DNA of 49,701 nucleotides from Chloroflexota bacterium (lineage in GTDB: Bacteria; Chloroflexota; Dehalococcoidia; UBA2979): positions 1-49,701 of the forward strand of contig QWQU01000005.1 in assembly GCA_003670735.1 (NCBI GenBank). The letters run 5' to 3'. The translations under genes were made by a program, and so were the position numbers. Under the pieces are notes generated by a model that was given only the letters and a program-made list of their open reading frames with translations, was not told the origin of the DNA and did no database searches. This document shows positions 7,707 to 17,211 of this stretch, piece by piece. Position 1 is the first letter of the stretch; each line of letters begins with the position of its first letter.

Positions 7707-8921
7707 TTATCGGCGCGTCCGACCGGGCCGTCCGCGCTGCACCGCGCCCTCACCGAAGCGGTCTCGGAGCTCGTCCACGACCTTGTCGAGCTGCTCGTCG
7801 CGCTGCACGGGCGCGTCCTCGAAGCCGAGCTGCACGACGTCTTCGAAGAGCTTGGTCGCGCCGAGGCCGATCAAGCGCACCGGGTGCCGCCCCTCGCTCG
7901 CGAACACCTCGTCGAGCATCGCTTGGCCGATCTCGAGGAGCTGAGCGGTGGACTGCACGGGGCGCGAGGCAGTGCGTGACCTCGAGACGGTCGTGAAGTC
8001 GGGCCAACGCACCTTGAGCGTCACGGTGCGCGCTCGACGGCCCGCGCGGCGGAGGTCGCCACCGACGCGGTCGGCGTGCGAGCGCAGCACGTGCATGAGC
8101 TCGGCCAGGTCGGTGACGTCCGAGCCAAACGTCACCTCGCGGGAGACCGAGACGGGCACTCGAGGGAGCGCGCGCACCTCGTTGCGATCGATGCCGCGGG
8201 CGCGCTCGGCGAGCGAGGCGCCAGCCGTGCCAAAGCGCTGACGCAGCCATGCCGCATCGAGGCTCGCGACCTGGCCGATCGTGCGCACGCCGGCCGCCTG
8301 CAACACCGTCGCGAGTTTGGGCCCCACGAAGGGCAGGTCACGCAGCGGCAGCGGTGCGAGGAACTCCGCGTCGCCGCCCAGCGGCACCTCGATCAATCCG
8401 TCCGGCTTCGCGCGGTCCGAGGTGACCTTCGCGGTGGTCTTGCTGCCGGCGATCCCGATCGAGACGGCGAGTCCAGTGCGCGCCTTCACGGCCGCACGGA
8501 TCGCCTCGCCAGCCTCGCGTGCGGCGGTGGTGCCTTCGCCGACGCCAGTGAGGTCGATGTACGCCTCGTCGAGACCGGCCGACTCGACCAGGGGCGAGGC
8601 GTCGTGCAGCACCTCGTGAAACTCGTGCGAGGCGGAGCGATACGCGTTGAAGTCGGGCGAGACCACGATCGCCTGCGGGCAGAGCCGTAGCGCCTGGCCC
8701 ATCGGCTGTGCCGAGTGGCAGCCGAAGACGCGTGCCTCGTACGACGCGGTCGCGACGACCGAGCGTGGCCCGGTACCGCCGACCAGCACGGGCTTGCCGA
8801 TCAGTGATGGGTCGCGCAGACGCTCGACGGCCACGAAGAAGGTGTCGAGGTCGCAGTGCGCAATACGGCGCGCCAGTCTTGGCGCGCCGTTGGCAGAGTC
8901 AGCGTTGTGTGGTGTGTTCAT
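7707..8921 (-). CDS. dinB: DNA polymerase IV (Y family)
   Basis: RRIAHCDLDTFFVAVERLRDPSLIGKPVLVGG...VVATASYEARVFGCHSAQPMGQALRLCP...ESAGLDEAYIDLT...GIAGSKTTAKVTSDRAKPDG. Confidence 0.95.
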   Translation of the reverse strand: MNTPHNADSANGAPRLARRIAHCDLDTFFVAVERLRDPSLIGKPVLVGGTGPRSVVATASYEARVFGCHSAQPMGQALRLCPQAIVVSPDFNAYRSASHEFHEVLHDASPLVESAGLDEAYIDLTGVGEGTTAAREAGEAIRAAVKARTGLAVSIGIAGSKTTAKVTSDRAKPDGLIEVPLGGDAEFLAPLPLRDLPFVGPKLATVLQAAGVRTIGQVASLDAAWLRQRFGTAGASLAERARGIDRNEVRALPRVPVSVSREVTFGSDVTDLAELMHVLRSHADRVGGDLRRAGRRARTVTLKVRWPDFTTVSRSRTASRPVQSTAQLLEIGQAMLDEVFASEGRHPVRLIGLGATKLFEDVVQLGFEDAPVQRDEQLDKVVDELRDRFGEGAVQRGRPGRTRR

Positions 8922-8946
8922 ACGCTCGCCGAGCGTACTGCGCGCG

Positions 8947-9357
8947 CTACGAAGCGCCGTTCATGCGTGTCACAGTCGGCTCGGTGGGCTTGCTTTCGAC
9001 CTCGCCGTTGCTGGCAGCTTCCTCGATGTCGACTTCGCCGACGGGCGTCTCGCCCTCGGGCACGACATCCTCATCGCCGGGGATCTCGACGACGCGCAGA
9101 CCCTGCACCTCGTCCTCAGTGACCGAAGCGACAGCTTCCTCGGCGGTCTCGCCGCCCAGCATGTGTCGCGCGATCGCGACGCCAGCGAGCACGATGAGTG
9201 AGGACGAGACAGCCGCGCCGCCAGCGATGAACTTGTGTCGCTTCACCATCTCGGGGAATCGCTCGAGCGCCTCATGCGCGAGCTTGATCGAGGCGGACGC
9301 GGCGCGGTCGAGCTGCTCGCCGCCACTCGGGTTGCCAAAGCTTGGTGTCGGGCTCAT
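8947..9357 (-). CDS. Hypothetical protein, one predicted TM segment and acidic tail
   Basis: MSPTPSFGNPSGGEQ...HKFIAGGAAVSSSLIVLAGVAIARHML...; overlaps ribH start by 4 nt. Confidence 0.7.
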   Translation of the reverse strand: MSPTPSFGNPSGGEQLDRAASASIKLAHEALERFPEMVKRHKFIAGGAAVSSSLIVLAGVAIARHMLGGETAEEAVASVTEDEVQGLRVVEIPGDEDVVPEGETPVGEVDIEEAASNGEVESKPTEPTVTRMNGAS

Positions 9358-9854
9358 GCCAGGCTCCCTTCACGTCGCGCCATGCTCGCATCAACGAGCG
9401 GCCGCAACGTCGCCATTTCGATCGCCGCGAGCATTGCCTCGCGACCCTTGTTGCCGACTGCGCCCCCGGCGCGTGCCTGCGCCTGTGCCAGATTGTCCGA
9501 CGTGATCACGCCGAACGTCACTGGCAGACCAGACTCGCGGGCGACGTCGGCAATGCCGCGCGCCGCCTCACCGGCCACGAAGTCGAAGTGGGGAGTCTCG
9601 CCGCGGATGACCGCGCCGACGCATGTAATCGCATCATACGCGCCGCTGTCCGCCAGCCACTGCGCGGCCATCGGCAGCTCGAAGGCGCCGGGGACCCAGA
9701 CGACGTCAATCGATTCGTCGGGCACGCCGCTCTCGAGAGCGGTATCGACCGCGCCGGCAAGCAGCTTCTCTGTGATCAGCTCGTTGAAGCGCGCGACCAC
9801 CACAGCCACGCGCAGCGCGGCGCCGTCGAGTGGACCCTCGAACGTGCGGGGCAT
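9354..9854 (-). CDS. ribH: 6,7-dimethyl-8-ribityllumazine synthase
   Basis: LRVAVVVARFNELITEKLLAGA...DVVWVPGAFELPMAAQWLA...AVIRGETPHFDFVAGEAARGI. Confidence 0.97.
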   Translation of the reverse strand: MPRTFEGPLDGAALRVAVVVARFNELITEKLLAGAVDTALESGVPDESIDVVWVPGAFELPMAAQWLADSGAYDAITCVGAVIRGETPHFDFVAGEAARGIADVARESGLPVTFGVITSDNLAQAQARAGGAVGNKGREAMLAAIEMATLRPLVDASMARREGSLA

Positions 9855-11095
9855 CAGGCCAACCCGTCCGCGGCGAGCAGGTGGCCCATCTTTTCGCGCT
9901 TGGTGCGCAGGTAGCGAATGTTGTGTGGGTTGGGCGTGACCTCAAGCTCGACGCGCTCAACCACCTCGAGACCGTAGCCCTCGAGGCCGGAACGCTTCGT
10001 CGGGTTGTTGGTCATGAGGCGCATCCGGCGGATACCGAGGTCGACCAGGATCTGCATCCCAATGCCGTACTCCCGGCTGTCGATCGGCAGGCCGAGTGCC
10101 ACGTTCGCCTCGACGGTGTCGAGGCCGGTGTCCTGCAGGTTGTAGGCGCGGATCTTGTTGTGGAGGCCGATGCCGCGGCCTTCCTGATCCATATAGACGA
10201 TCGCGCCACGGCCTTCCTCGGCCACCCGGCGCATCGCCTGCTCCAGCTGCTCGCCGCAGTCGCAGCGCATCGAGCCGAAGACGTCGCCGGTCACGCACTG
10301 GTCATGCACGCGCACGAGCACCGGCTCGCCGCCGTCCACGTCGCCCATCGTCAGCGCGACGTGCTCCTTGGTGTCGATCAGCGTCTTGTAGCCAATGATC
10401 TTGAAGTCACCGAAGCGCGTCGGCAGCTCGGACTCTGTGACGCGCTCGACCAGTCGCTCATTGCGCACGCGGTACGCGATCAGCGCGGCGGTGGTGAGCA
10501 CCTTCATCTTGTGCGTGCGTGCGAAGCGCTGGAGCTCCGGCATACGCGCCATCGTGCCGTCGGCCGACATCACCTCGCAGATCACCGCTGCGGGTGTGAG
10601 CCCGGAGAGGCGAGCGAGGTCCACCGAGGCTTCGGTCTGACCGGCGCGGACCAGCACGCCACCCTCGCGTGCGCGGAGCGGGAACGTGTGTCCGGGGTGC
10701 GTCAGGTCGTGGGCTCCCGCCGCCGGGTCGATCAGCACCTGCACGGTGCGAGCGCGATCCTGGGCGGAGATGCCGGTCGTTACGCCTTCGCGCGCCTCGA
10801 CCGACACGGTGAAAGCGGTGCCGAGCGGCGAGGTGTTCTGGCCGGTCATCAGCGGCAGCTCGAGTTCTTCGAGGCGCTCACCGGTCATCGCAACGCAGAT
10901 CAGTCCGCGTGCGTGCTTGGCCATGAAGTTGATGGTCTCGGGCGTGCAGAAGTCAGCGGCGATGCAGACATCGCCTTCGTTCTCACGGTCTTCGCTGTCA
11001 ACGATGATCACCGGGCGACCGGCGCGGAATTCCTCGATCGCCTCTTCGACGCTGGCGGTTCCGGTAGGTCGGCTCGCAGCACGCGATGGGGTCAT
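9854..11095 (-). CDS. ribBA: Bifunctional 3,4-dihydroxy-2-butanone-4-phosphate synthase / GTP cyclohydrolase II
   Basis: [42 protein letters not shown]...[51 protein letters not shown]. Confidence 0.97.
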   Translation of the reverse strand: MTPSRAASRPTGTASVEEAIEEFRAGRPVIIVDSEDRENEGDVCIAADFCTPETINFMAKHARGLICVAMTGERLEELELPLMTGQNTSPLGTAFTVSVEAREGVTTGISAQDRARTVQVLIDPAAGAHDLTHPGHTFPLRAREGGVLVRAGQTEASVDLARLSGLTPAAVICEVMSADGTMARMPELQRFARTHKMKVLTTAALIAYRVRNERLVERVTESELPTRFGDFKIIGYKTLIDTKEHVALTMGDVDGGEPVLVRVHDQCVTGDVFGSMRCDCGEQLEQAMRRVAEEGRGAIVYMDQEGRGIGLHNKIRAYNLQDTGLDTVEANVALGLPIDSREYGIGMQILVDLGIRRMRLMTNNPTKRSGLEGYGLEVVERVELEVTPNPHNIRYLRTKREKMGHLLAADGLA

Positions 11096-11109
11096 GGGAG
11101 CTCCGAGGC

Positions 11110-11712
11110 TCAGCCCGTGGCGCGTTCCGCGAGGAACTGCTCGACGTAGCGGGCGATGATGTCGGTTTCCAGGTTGATCGTAGCACCCGGCTGACGCCCC
11201 GTCAGATTCGTGTGCTCCTGCGTGTACTGAACGAGCGAGACCGAGAAGGATTCGCTGTCCTTGCCCATCACCGTCAGAGAGACGCCGTCCACGCAGACGG
11301 GACCCTTCATCGCGATGAAGCGCAGGTACTCCGCCGGTGTCCGGTAGCGCGCAATGATCGCGTCGGCTTCGGGGGTGAAGCTGTCGAGGGTGCAGGTCGT
11401 CTCGACGACACCTCGGACCATGTGGCCGGAGAGCCGGTCCTGCGGGCGCACGGAGCGCTCGAGGTTCACGCGCTCGCCTGCCTCGACGTTCGCGAGGTTG
11501 GAGCGTCGGAACGTCTCCGGCATCACATCGAAGGTCATGGACGCGAGGTCCATCTCGCGGACCGTGAGGTCGACGCCGTTCACGGCAATCGAATCGCCCA
11601 GTTTGGTGTCGTCGTTGATGGTCGAGCAGTTGATGATCAGCAGCCCGCCGTCGCGGACGCGAATCGTGCCGACTTCCTCGATGATTCCGGTGAACACGGC
11701 GCCCCCACTCAA
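11110..11712 (-). CDS. ribE: Riboflavin synthase (alpha)
   Basis: [12 protein letters not shown]...[48 protein letters not shown]...[11 protein letters not shown]; start may be GTG 11697. Confidence 0.94.
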   Translation of the reverse strand: MSGGAVFTGIIEEVGTIRVRDGGLLIINCSTINDDTKLGDSIAVNGVDLTVREMDLASMTFDVMPETFRRSNLANVEAGERVNLERSVRPQDRLSGHMVRGVVETTCTLDSFTPEADAIIARYRTPAEYLRFIAMKGPVCVDGVSLTVMGKDSESFSVSLVQYTQEHTNLTGRQPGATINLETDIIARYVEQFLAERATG

Positions 11713-11723
11713 TCAGCTGCGAT

Positions 11724-12815
11724 TCAGACCAGTCCGTTGACGAGGATATCCGCTCCGAGCCGCTCAACCTGCACCTCGCGCAGCCGGAGCACATTGGCCA
11801 TGCGCTGCGCGCCCTGACCCATCACCGGGCTCGGCGCGTACGAGGCGCCAATCACCATCGGCGCGACGACGGCGTGCACGCGGTCCACAAGCTTCGAGTC
11901 GAACAGCGAGCCCAGCACCTTCCCGCCGCCCTCGAACAGCACGGTCAGGCAGCCACGGTCGCCGAGTGCCTGCACGAGTGCCTCGAGGTCGACGTGCCCG
12001 TTGCGGGCAGGGAGCAGCAGCACCTCGATGCCCGCGTCGCGGAGCTCCTGCTGCCAGGCAGGTGGCGAGGCGGCGGTCGTGACGACGAGTGATGGCGCGC
12101 CGGACGAGAGCATTTCGGCCTTGCGAGCGATGTGGCCGGTTGAGTCGAGGACGACCCGCAGCGGCTGATGGATGCCCTCGGTGGCGCCGCCGGGGCGGGC
12201 GGTGAGCTGGGGGTCGTCTTTGAGGACGGTGCCAGAGCCGACCACGATCGCGTCGAGGGTGGCTCGGACGGTGTGTGCCCACTCGCGCGCCTCGGGACCC
12301 GAGATCCAGCGCGAGTCGCCGGAGGCGGAGGCAATGCGACCATCGAGCGAGGTGGCGAACTTGGCGATCACGAACGGCAGCCCGGTCTGCCGTTGCTTGA
12401 GGTAGCCCTCGAGCAGCAGCGACGACTCCTCAGCGCCGTCGCCCGAGCTGACTCGGATGCCGGCCTCTTCGAGCTGGCGATGGCCGTCGCCTCGGACATT
12501 GGGGTCGGGGTCTGCGATCGCGTAGACCACCTCGGCGACGCCGGCGGCAGTCAGCGCGCGAGTGCAGGGTGGAGTGCGGCCCTGGTGGCTGCATGGCTCG
12601 AGGGTGACGTAAACGGTGGCGCCCCATGCCTGGTCGCCGGCATCCGCCAACGCCATTACTTCGGCATGGGACTGGCCCGGGGGCTGAGTGTGGCCGCGAC
12701 CGACGACCTGGCCGTCGCGCACGACGACCGCGCCGACGGCGGGGTTGGGCGACGACCAGCCGAGGGCCAGCCGAGCCTCCTCGAGCGCGAGGCGCATGAA
12801 CTCGGAGGCCGGCAC
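11724..12815 (-). CDS. ribD: Bifunctional diaminohydroxyphosphoribosylaminopyrimidine deaminase / reductase
   Basis: MRLALEEARLALGWSSPNPAVGAVVVRDGQVVGRGHTQPPGQSHAEVMAL...VTLEPCSHQGRTPPCTRAL; GTG start just downstream of dcd stop. Confidence 0.94.
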   Translation of the reverse strand: MPASEFMRLALEEARLALGWSSPNPAVGAVVVRDGQVVGRGHTQPPGQSHAEVMALADAGDQAWGATVYVTLEPCSHQGRTPPCTRALTAAGVAEVVYAIADPDPNVRGDGHRQLEEAGIRVSSGDGAEESSLLLEGYLKQRQTGLPFVIAKFATSLDGRIASASGDSRWISGPEAREWAHTVRATLDAIVVGSGTVLKDDPQLTARPGGATEGIHQPLRVVLDSTGHIARKAEMLSSGAPSLVVTTAASPPAWQQELRDAGIEVLLLPARNGHVDLEALVQALGDRGCLTVLFEGGGKVLGSLFDSKLVDRVHAVVAPMVIGASYAPSPVMGQGAQRMANVLRLREVQVERLGADILVNGLV

Positions 12816-12828
12816 GGGCGGGCTCGAG

Positions 12829-13395
12829 CTACCGCTGGTAGTCGGTGAAGCCGCGGCTGGAGGTGGGGCCGGTCTGGCCCTGGTACCTCGAGGTGCGGCT
12901 CGGGTGGCCATAGGGGCGGTCGGCGGGCGTCGAGAGGTCAGCGAACGAGAGCTGGCCGATCTTCATGCCGAAGTAGAGCCGGATCGGGAGGGTCGAGACG
13001 TTCGAGAGCTCCATCGTGAGGTGGCCGTCCCAGCCCGGGTCGACATAGCCGGCGGTCGCGTGGACGAGCAGCCCGAGGCGACCGAGCGAGGACTTGCCCT
13101 CGACGCGGGCGACGATGTCGTTGCCGAGCCGGATCTGCTCTTGCGTGGAGCCGAGCACGAACTCGCCGGGGTGGAGGACGAAGGGCTCGTCGTCGGCGAC
13201 TTCCTCGACGGCGGTGAGGTCCTCGACGGACTCGCGGACGTCGATATAGGCGCGGCGGTGGGCTCGGAAGACGCGGAACTGGCGGTCGAGGCGGATGTCG
13301 AGGGAGGCGGGCTGAATCGCGTCGTCACCCATGGGATCAATGCTGATGCGGCCCGACGCGAGCGCCTCGGCGATGGAGCGGTCACTGAGGATCAA
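12829..13395 (-). CDS. dcd: dCTP deaminase
   Basis: ILSDRSIAEALASGRISIDPMGDDAIQPASLDIRLDRQFRVF...VEGKSSLGRLGLLVHATAGYVDPGWDGHLTMELSN; TTG start inferred from homology. Confidence 0.93.
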   Translation of the reverse strand: MILSDRSIAEALASGRISIDPMGDDAIQPASLDIRLDRQFRVFRAHRRAYIDVRESVEDLTAVEEVADDEPFVLHPGEFVLGSTQEQIRLGNDIVARVEGKSSLGRLGLLVHATAGYVDPGWDGHLTMELSNVSTLPIRLYFGMKIGQLSFADLSTPADRPYGHPSRTSRYQGQTGPTSSRGFTDYQR

Positions 13396-13467
13396 ACCGA
13401 GTACCTCGTCACAGGGGGAGGGGACGACGGAGGCGGGCCTGTGCCCGCCCCCGCATCGTACCAACTC

Positions 13468-13515
13468 GGTTGATTGAATGTCTGCGCGAGGGCCGTTTTC
13501 GACGGTCAATCAACC
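13468..13515. repeat. Palindromic element copy 1: GGTTGATTGA-N28-TCAATCAACC
   Basis: Perfect 10-bp inverted repeat; related copy at 44974-45025 sharing TTTTCGACGGTCAATC. Confidence 0.7.
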
Positions 13516-13540
13516 AATCAACCTCGCGCGTTCGTGCTCG

Positions 13541-14317
13541 TTAGTTCAGGTCATAGACCACCGAGACTGAGACGGTAACGGTGCTCTCGCCCGGGCTGAC
13601 GGGCGTGGAGATGTCGCCGGCACCCTTGCCGCCAGCGGTGTTCGCGACGGCGAGGGGCGGGAGACTCCCGCCGCTGCCACCCTCGACGATCATGCGGGCG
13701 CGACCGAGCGTGACGCCGGCGGCCTGCGCGAGCACCTCGGCATGCGCTCGAGCGTTGGCGACGGCGTTCCGGCGAGCGTCGCCGGAGACCTTCTCGATGT
13801 CATCGACGGTGAACTGCACGCCGTTGACGCGCACATCGTTGCCGCCGGCGGTGACGGTGGCGTCGATGACCGAGCCGACCTTGTCGATGCTGCGGACCTT
13901 CACCGTGACGTTGTTGGAGACCATGTAGCCGTTGATGGTCGGCGAGCCGCCATCGGGACGGTAGTTGTACTGCGGCTGGATGTTGAAGCCCGAGGTGGCA
14001 ATGTCGCGATCCTCGATGCCCTGCGACTTGAGCGCGCCACGAATCGCGTCCATCGCGCGCGCGGCGGTGTCGCGCGCGTCCGAGACTGACGGGCGCGTGA
14101 CCTGCGCAGCGAGGTTGATCACGCCGAGGTCGGGGACGACGGTCGCGCGACCGATGCCGGTGACGCTAATGCCGGACTGCGGGTCGTTGGTGGTCGCGGC
14201 GTGCGCGACGGTCACGCGATCACGCGTCATGCCCAGCACGAGTGCGACGAGCGCGAGCCCGCCGAGCAAGCCCAGTGCCACTTTCGTGCGCGACCAGCGT
14301 TGCAGAATGTTCGTCAT
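13541..14317 (-). CDS. SIMPL-domain (DUF541) periplasmic/exported protein
   Basis: N-terminal TM/signal; ISVTGIGRATVVPDLGVINLAAQ...NVTVKVRSIDKVGSVIDATVTAGGNDVRVNGVQFTVDD. Confidence 0.88.
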   Translation of the reverse strand: MTNILQRWSRTKVALGLLGGLALVALVLGMTRDRVTVAHAATTNDPQSGISVTGIGRATVVPDLGVINLAAQVTRPSVSDARDTAARAMDAIRGALKSQGIEDRDIATSGFNIQPQYNYRPDGGSPTINGYMVSNNVTVKVRSIDKVGSVIDATVTAGGNDVRVNGVQFTVDDIEKVSGDARRNAVANARAHAEVLAQAAGVTLGRARMIVEGGSGGSLPPLAVANTAGGKGAGDISTPVSPGESTVTVSVSVVYDLN

Positions 14318-14434
14318 GAATCCCCTCCCAGGGTCGTGCCTCGCGGTCGGGGAGCGCCGCCGCTAGCATGCCGCTGTTCAGCGCCCGTGGCCGGCGCGAC
14401 ACAAGTGACAACGCATGAAGCAGGACAAAAGTTC

Positions 14435-15274
14435 ATGACATTGGCGTCAGGTCGTGACCTACTGATTGCAGCCGAAGCTGGGAACTACGCTATCCCGGGC
14501 TTCAACGTTTCCAACATCGAGCTCGCGTTAGGTGTGATTGACGCGGCGAATGCGCATGGCGCGCCGATCTTGCTGCAGTTCAACCAGTCCAACCTCGATC
14601 ACATTGGTGGGATGCACGCCGCGGCGGCGCTGGGGCGTGCGCTGGCGGCTGAGGCGACGGTGCCTGTTGGTGTGCACCTCGATCACGGCGCGAGTGTGGC
14701 GATGGTGCGCGCGGCAGCGCAGGCGGGCTTCACGTCGCTGATGTTCGATGGCTCGACGACGCCGCTCGACGCGAATCTGCGGGGGACGCTGGAGGCGGTG
14801 GCTATCGGCATGGAGTTCGGGCTCGCGGTCGAGGCGGAGCTCGGACATGTCGGGGGGCGTGAGCCGGGCGTGGCGACCTCGGAGTCGGTGATGACGGATC
14901 CGGCCTCGGCGAAGCGGTTCGTTGAGGAGACGCGGGTGGACTCGCTCGCTGTGTCGGTCGGCACGGCGCACGGCATGGCGGGCGCCGTGCGCTTCGACCT
15001 GATCGCGGAGCTGCGCGAGGCAACGCACGGGCTGCCGCTGGTGCTGCACGGCGGGTCGGGTGTGACGCCGTCGGATCTGACGGAGTCAGTGCGCGCGGGC
15101 ATTCGCAAGGTGAACATCAGCACGGAGATTCACTCCGCGTTCGTGCGCGGCCTGACCAGTGGTGACGGGCCTCGAGGCAATGATCCGCGGCCAGCGCTGC
15201 GTGCGGCGCGTGCTGCGGTAGCGGAGGCGGCGGCGCAGCGGATCGAGCTGCTGGGCGCGGCGCGGCGAGCGTAA
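14435..15274 (+). CDS. fba: Class II fructose-bisphosphate aldolase family protein
   Basis: MTLASGRDLLIAAEAGNYAIPGFNVSNIELALGVIDAA...VPVGVHLDHGAS...GFTSLMFDGSTTPLDANLRGT...LPLVLHGGSG. Confidence 0.9.
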   Translation: MTLASGRDLLIAAEAGNYAIPGFNVSNIELALGVIDAANAHGAPILLQFNQSNLDHIGGMHAAAALGRALAAEATVPVGVHLDHGASVAMVRAAAQAGFTSLMFDGSTTPLDANLRGTLEAVAIGMEFGLAVEAELGHVGGREPGVATSESVMTDPASAKRFVEETRVDSLAVSVGTAHGMAGAVRFDLIAELREATHGLPLVLHGGSGVTPSDLTESVRAGIRKVNISTEIHSAFVRGLTSGDGPRGNDPRPALRAARAAVAEAAAQRIELLGAARRA

Positions 15275-15325
15275 GCGCAGCACGTCCACGGGTTATCGCG
15301 GGCAGGTCGCTAAGGGGGCCGCTGC

Positions 15326-15337
15326 TATACTCGGGAC
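15326..15337 (+). promoter_or_regulatory. -10-like TATACT 6 nt upstream of the lepB ATG
   Basis: TATACT-CGGGAC-ATG implies leaderless or near-leaderless transcript. Confidence 0.5.
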
Positions 15338-16321
15338 ATGGTGAACCCCACGCCGGGCGCTGAACCCGGCGGATCTGTCCCTCCTGAGGATGCTCCCGTC
15401 CCCGCTCCGTATCCCCCGTCTGCGAACGGGAGTGCGAACGGCATTTCGTCATCTCCATTTGCCTCTTCGTTCTCAGCGCCAGCGCCGCATGAGCCCGGCA
15501 AAGCCGATGGCCCGCTGGCGCCGCCGGAATGGCCGCGTCCGATGGATGCGCCGTTCGGGCTCGATGACGAGACGGATGACGACGAGGACGAGTTGATCGC
15601 CGAGGGCGGCGCGGGGATTCGCACCTGGTATGCCGACCCGCTGGATGACCCCGCCAACTGGGGGCCACCGCTGCCGTCTCCGGAGCCGCCGCAGCGCTCG
15701 GTCTGGGAGCTGCTCTGGCCGTGGGGCGTGCGGGGCGTGGTCGAGACCGTCGAGGTGCTCGCGCTGGCGCTGCTGATGTTCCTGTTCGTGCGCTCGATCG
15801 GGCAGAACTTCGTGGTCGATGGCGGCTCGATGGAGCCGACGTTCCACAACGGCGAGATGCTGATTGTGAACAAGCTGGTCTACCGCAGCTTCAACCTCGC
15901 CTTCATCGGCAAGGGCGAGTGGCGCCCATTCGGGCAGCCGGAGCCGGGTGACGTGATCGTCTTTCGCTTCCCGCAGGACCCGCGCCGCGACTTCATCAAG
16001 CGCGTGATCGCGCTGCCGGGTGAGACGGTCGAAGTGCATGCCGGTCAGGTGTACGTGAACGGCGTGGCGCGCACGGAGTCCTACCTGGATAAGCCGCCCG
16101 CGTACGAGTACGGCCCGGTGCAGGTGCCGGAAGGCCAGTACTTCGTGCTGGGCGACAACCGCAACAACTCATACGACTCGCACTCGTGGGGCATGCTGGG
16201 CGAGTCGTTCATGATTGGCCGCGCTGAGGTGCGGTACTGGCCGCTGGCGAAAGCCGGGCGGGTCGACAACGAGGCTGAGCTGTCAGCGACGCCCCAGGCC
16301 GGAGTCCTGAAATCCCCGTAG
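15338..16321 (+). CDS. lepB: Signal peptidase I with long acidic/Pro-rich N-terminal extension
   Basis: FLFVRSIGQNFVVDGGSMEPTFHNGEMLIVNKLVYR...GDVIVFRFPQDPRRDFIKRVIALPGE...YFVLGDNRNNSYDSHSWG. Confidence 0.95.
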   Translation: MVNPTPGAEPGGSVPPEDAPVPAPYPPSANGSANGISSSPFASSFSAPAPHEPGKADGPLAPPEWPRPMDAPFGLDDETDDDEDELIAEGGAGIRTWYADPLDDPANWGPPLPSPEPPQRSVWELLWPWGVRGVVETVEVLALALLMFLFVRSIGQNFVVDGGSMEPTFHNGEMLIVNKLVYRSFNLAFIGKGEWRPFGQPEPGDVIVFRFPQDPRRDFIKRVIALPGETVEVHAGQVYVNGVARTESYLDKPPAYEYGPVQVPEGQYFVLGDNRNNSYDSHSWGMLGESFMIGRAEVRYWPLAKAGRVDNEAELSATPQAGVLKSP

Positions 16322-16329
16322 ACCCCACC

Positions 16330-16875
16330 ATGATCGCGGCGTTCGAGCAGACCGGCGCGATCCTCAATGGCCACTTCCAACTGAACTCCGGACGCCACTC
16401 GGATCGCTATCTGGAGAAGTTCAATCTTCTGCAGTGGCCCGAGCAGACCGAGGTCGTGTGCAAGAGCATGGCCGCAGGCTCTGCTGGCACGAATCCGCAG
16501 ACGATTGCCGGCCCAACGACGGGCGGCATTCTGCTGGCCTACGAGATTGGTCGCCAGCTGGGCAAGCGCGGCATCTTCGCCGAGCGCGCCGAGGCCGGTG
16601 GACGCGCGTTTCAGCGCGACTTCCACCTCGATCCCGGCGAGCGGGTGCTGGTGGTCGATGACGTGCTGACCTCGGGGGCTTCGATTCGCGACACGATCGA
16701 TGCGGTCAAGGCCGCTGGTGGGGTCGTGGTCGGTGTGTCGGTGATGGTGGATCGCTCGCAGGGGCGCGCGAACTTCGATGTCCCGTTCTTCGCGGCGACA
16801 GAGATCGAGATGCCGTCCTACGAGCCCGCCGAGTGCGCGCTCTGCAAGCAAGGTGTCCCCCTCGAGGTCCGGTGA
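16330..16875 (+). CDS. pyrE: Orotate phosphoribosyltransferase
   Basis: GHFQLNSGRHSDRYLEKFNLLQWPEQ...IAGPTTGGILLAYEIGRQLG...RVLVVDDVLTSGASIRDTIDAVKAAGG. Confidence 0.95.
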   Translation: MIAAFEQTGAILNGHFQLNSGRHSDRYLEKFNLLQWPEQTEVVCKSMAAGSAGTNPQTIAGPTTGGILLAYEIGRQLGKRGIFAERAEAGGRAFQRDFHLDPGERVLVVDDVLTSGASIRDTIDAVKAAGGVVVGVSVMVDRSQGRANFDVPFFAATEIEMPSYEPAECALCKQGVPLEVR

Positions 16876-16913
16876 CCTTCGGTCACGTCTAGGCCCCGTG
16901 TTTTGTGGTGTGA

Positions 16914-16941
16914 GGCCCCGCGTGAGCGGGGTTTCGTTTTG
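16914..16941 (+). terminator. Rho-independent-like terminator downstream of pyrE
   Basis: CCCCGC-GTGA-GCGGGG followed by TTTCGTTTTG. Confidence 0.75.
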
Positions 16942-17211
16942 TCGCGGGGGTTGAGTCGGACTCGGACGGCTCGGCTGGCGCGGAGGCCGGGCGCGGTGCG
17001 GGCGTTGCCCGCGTGCCACGCAGGACAGTGTTGAGCCCACCCGCCCACCCTTGTGCGAGGGCTGCGCCTCGCACTCCTGCTCGGATGCTTTGCTCACGAA
17101 GCGAGGCGCTGGTTGAGCGGCGCAATGAGAGAGTTCTCGCGGATGAAGCGGCTGACCTACACGTCACGTCAGGTTGTCTGAACTTCGTTGGCGGTGCTAG
17201 CGTCGCCGCTC

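Noticed and set aside
12816-13540. FMN riboswitch upstream of the rib operon
   Set aside because: Looked for RFN conserved blocks in the ribD/dcd upstream regions and did not find them.
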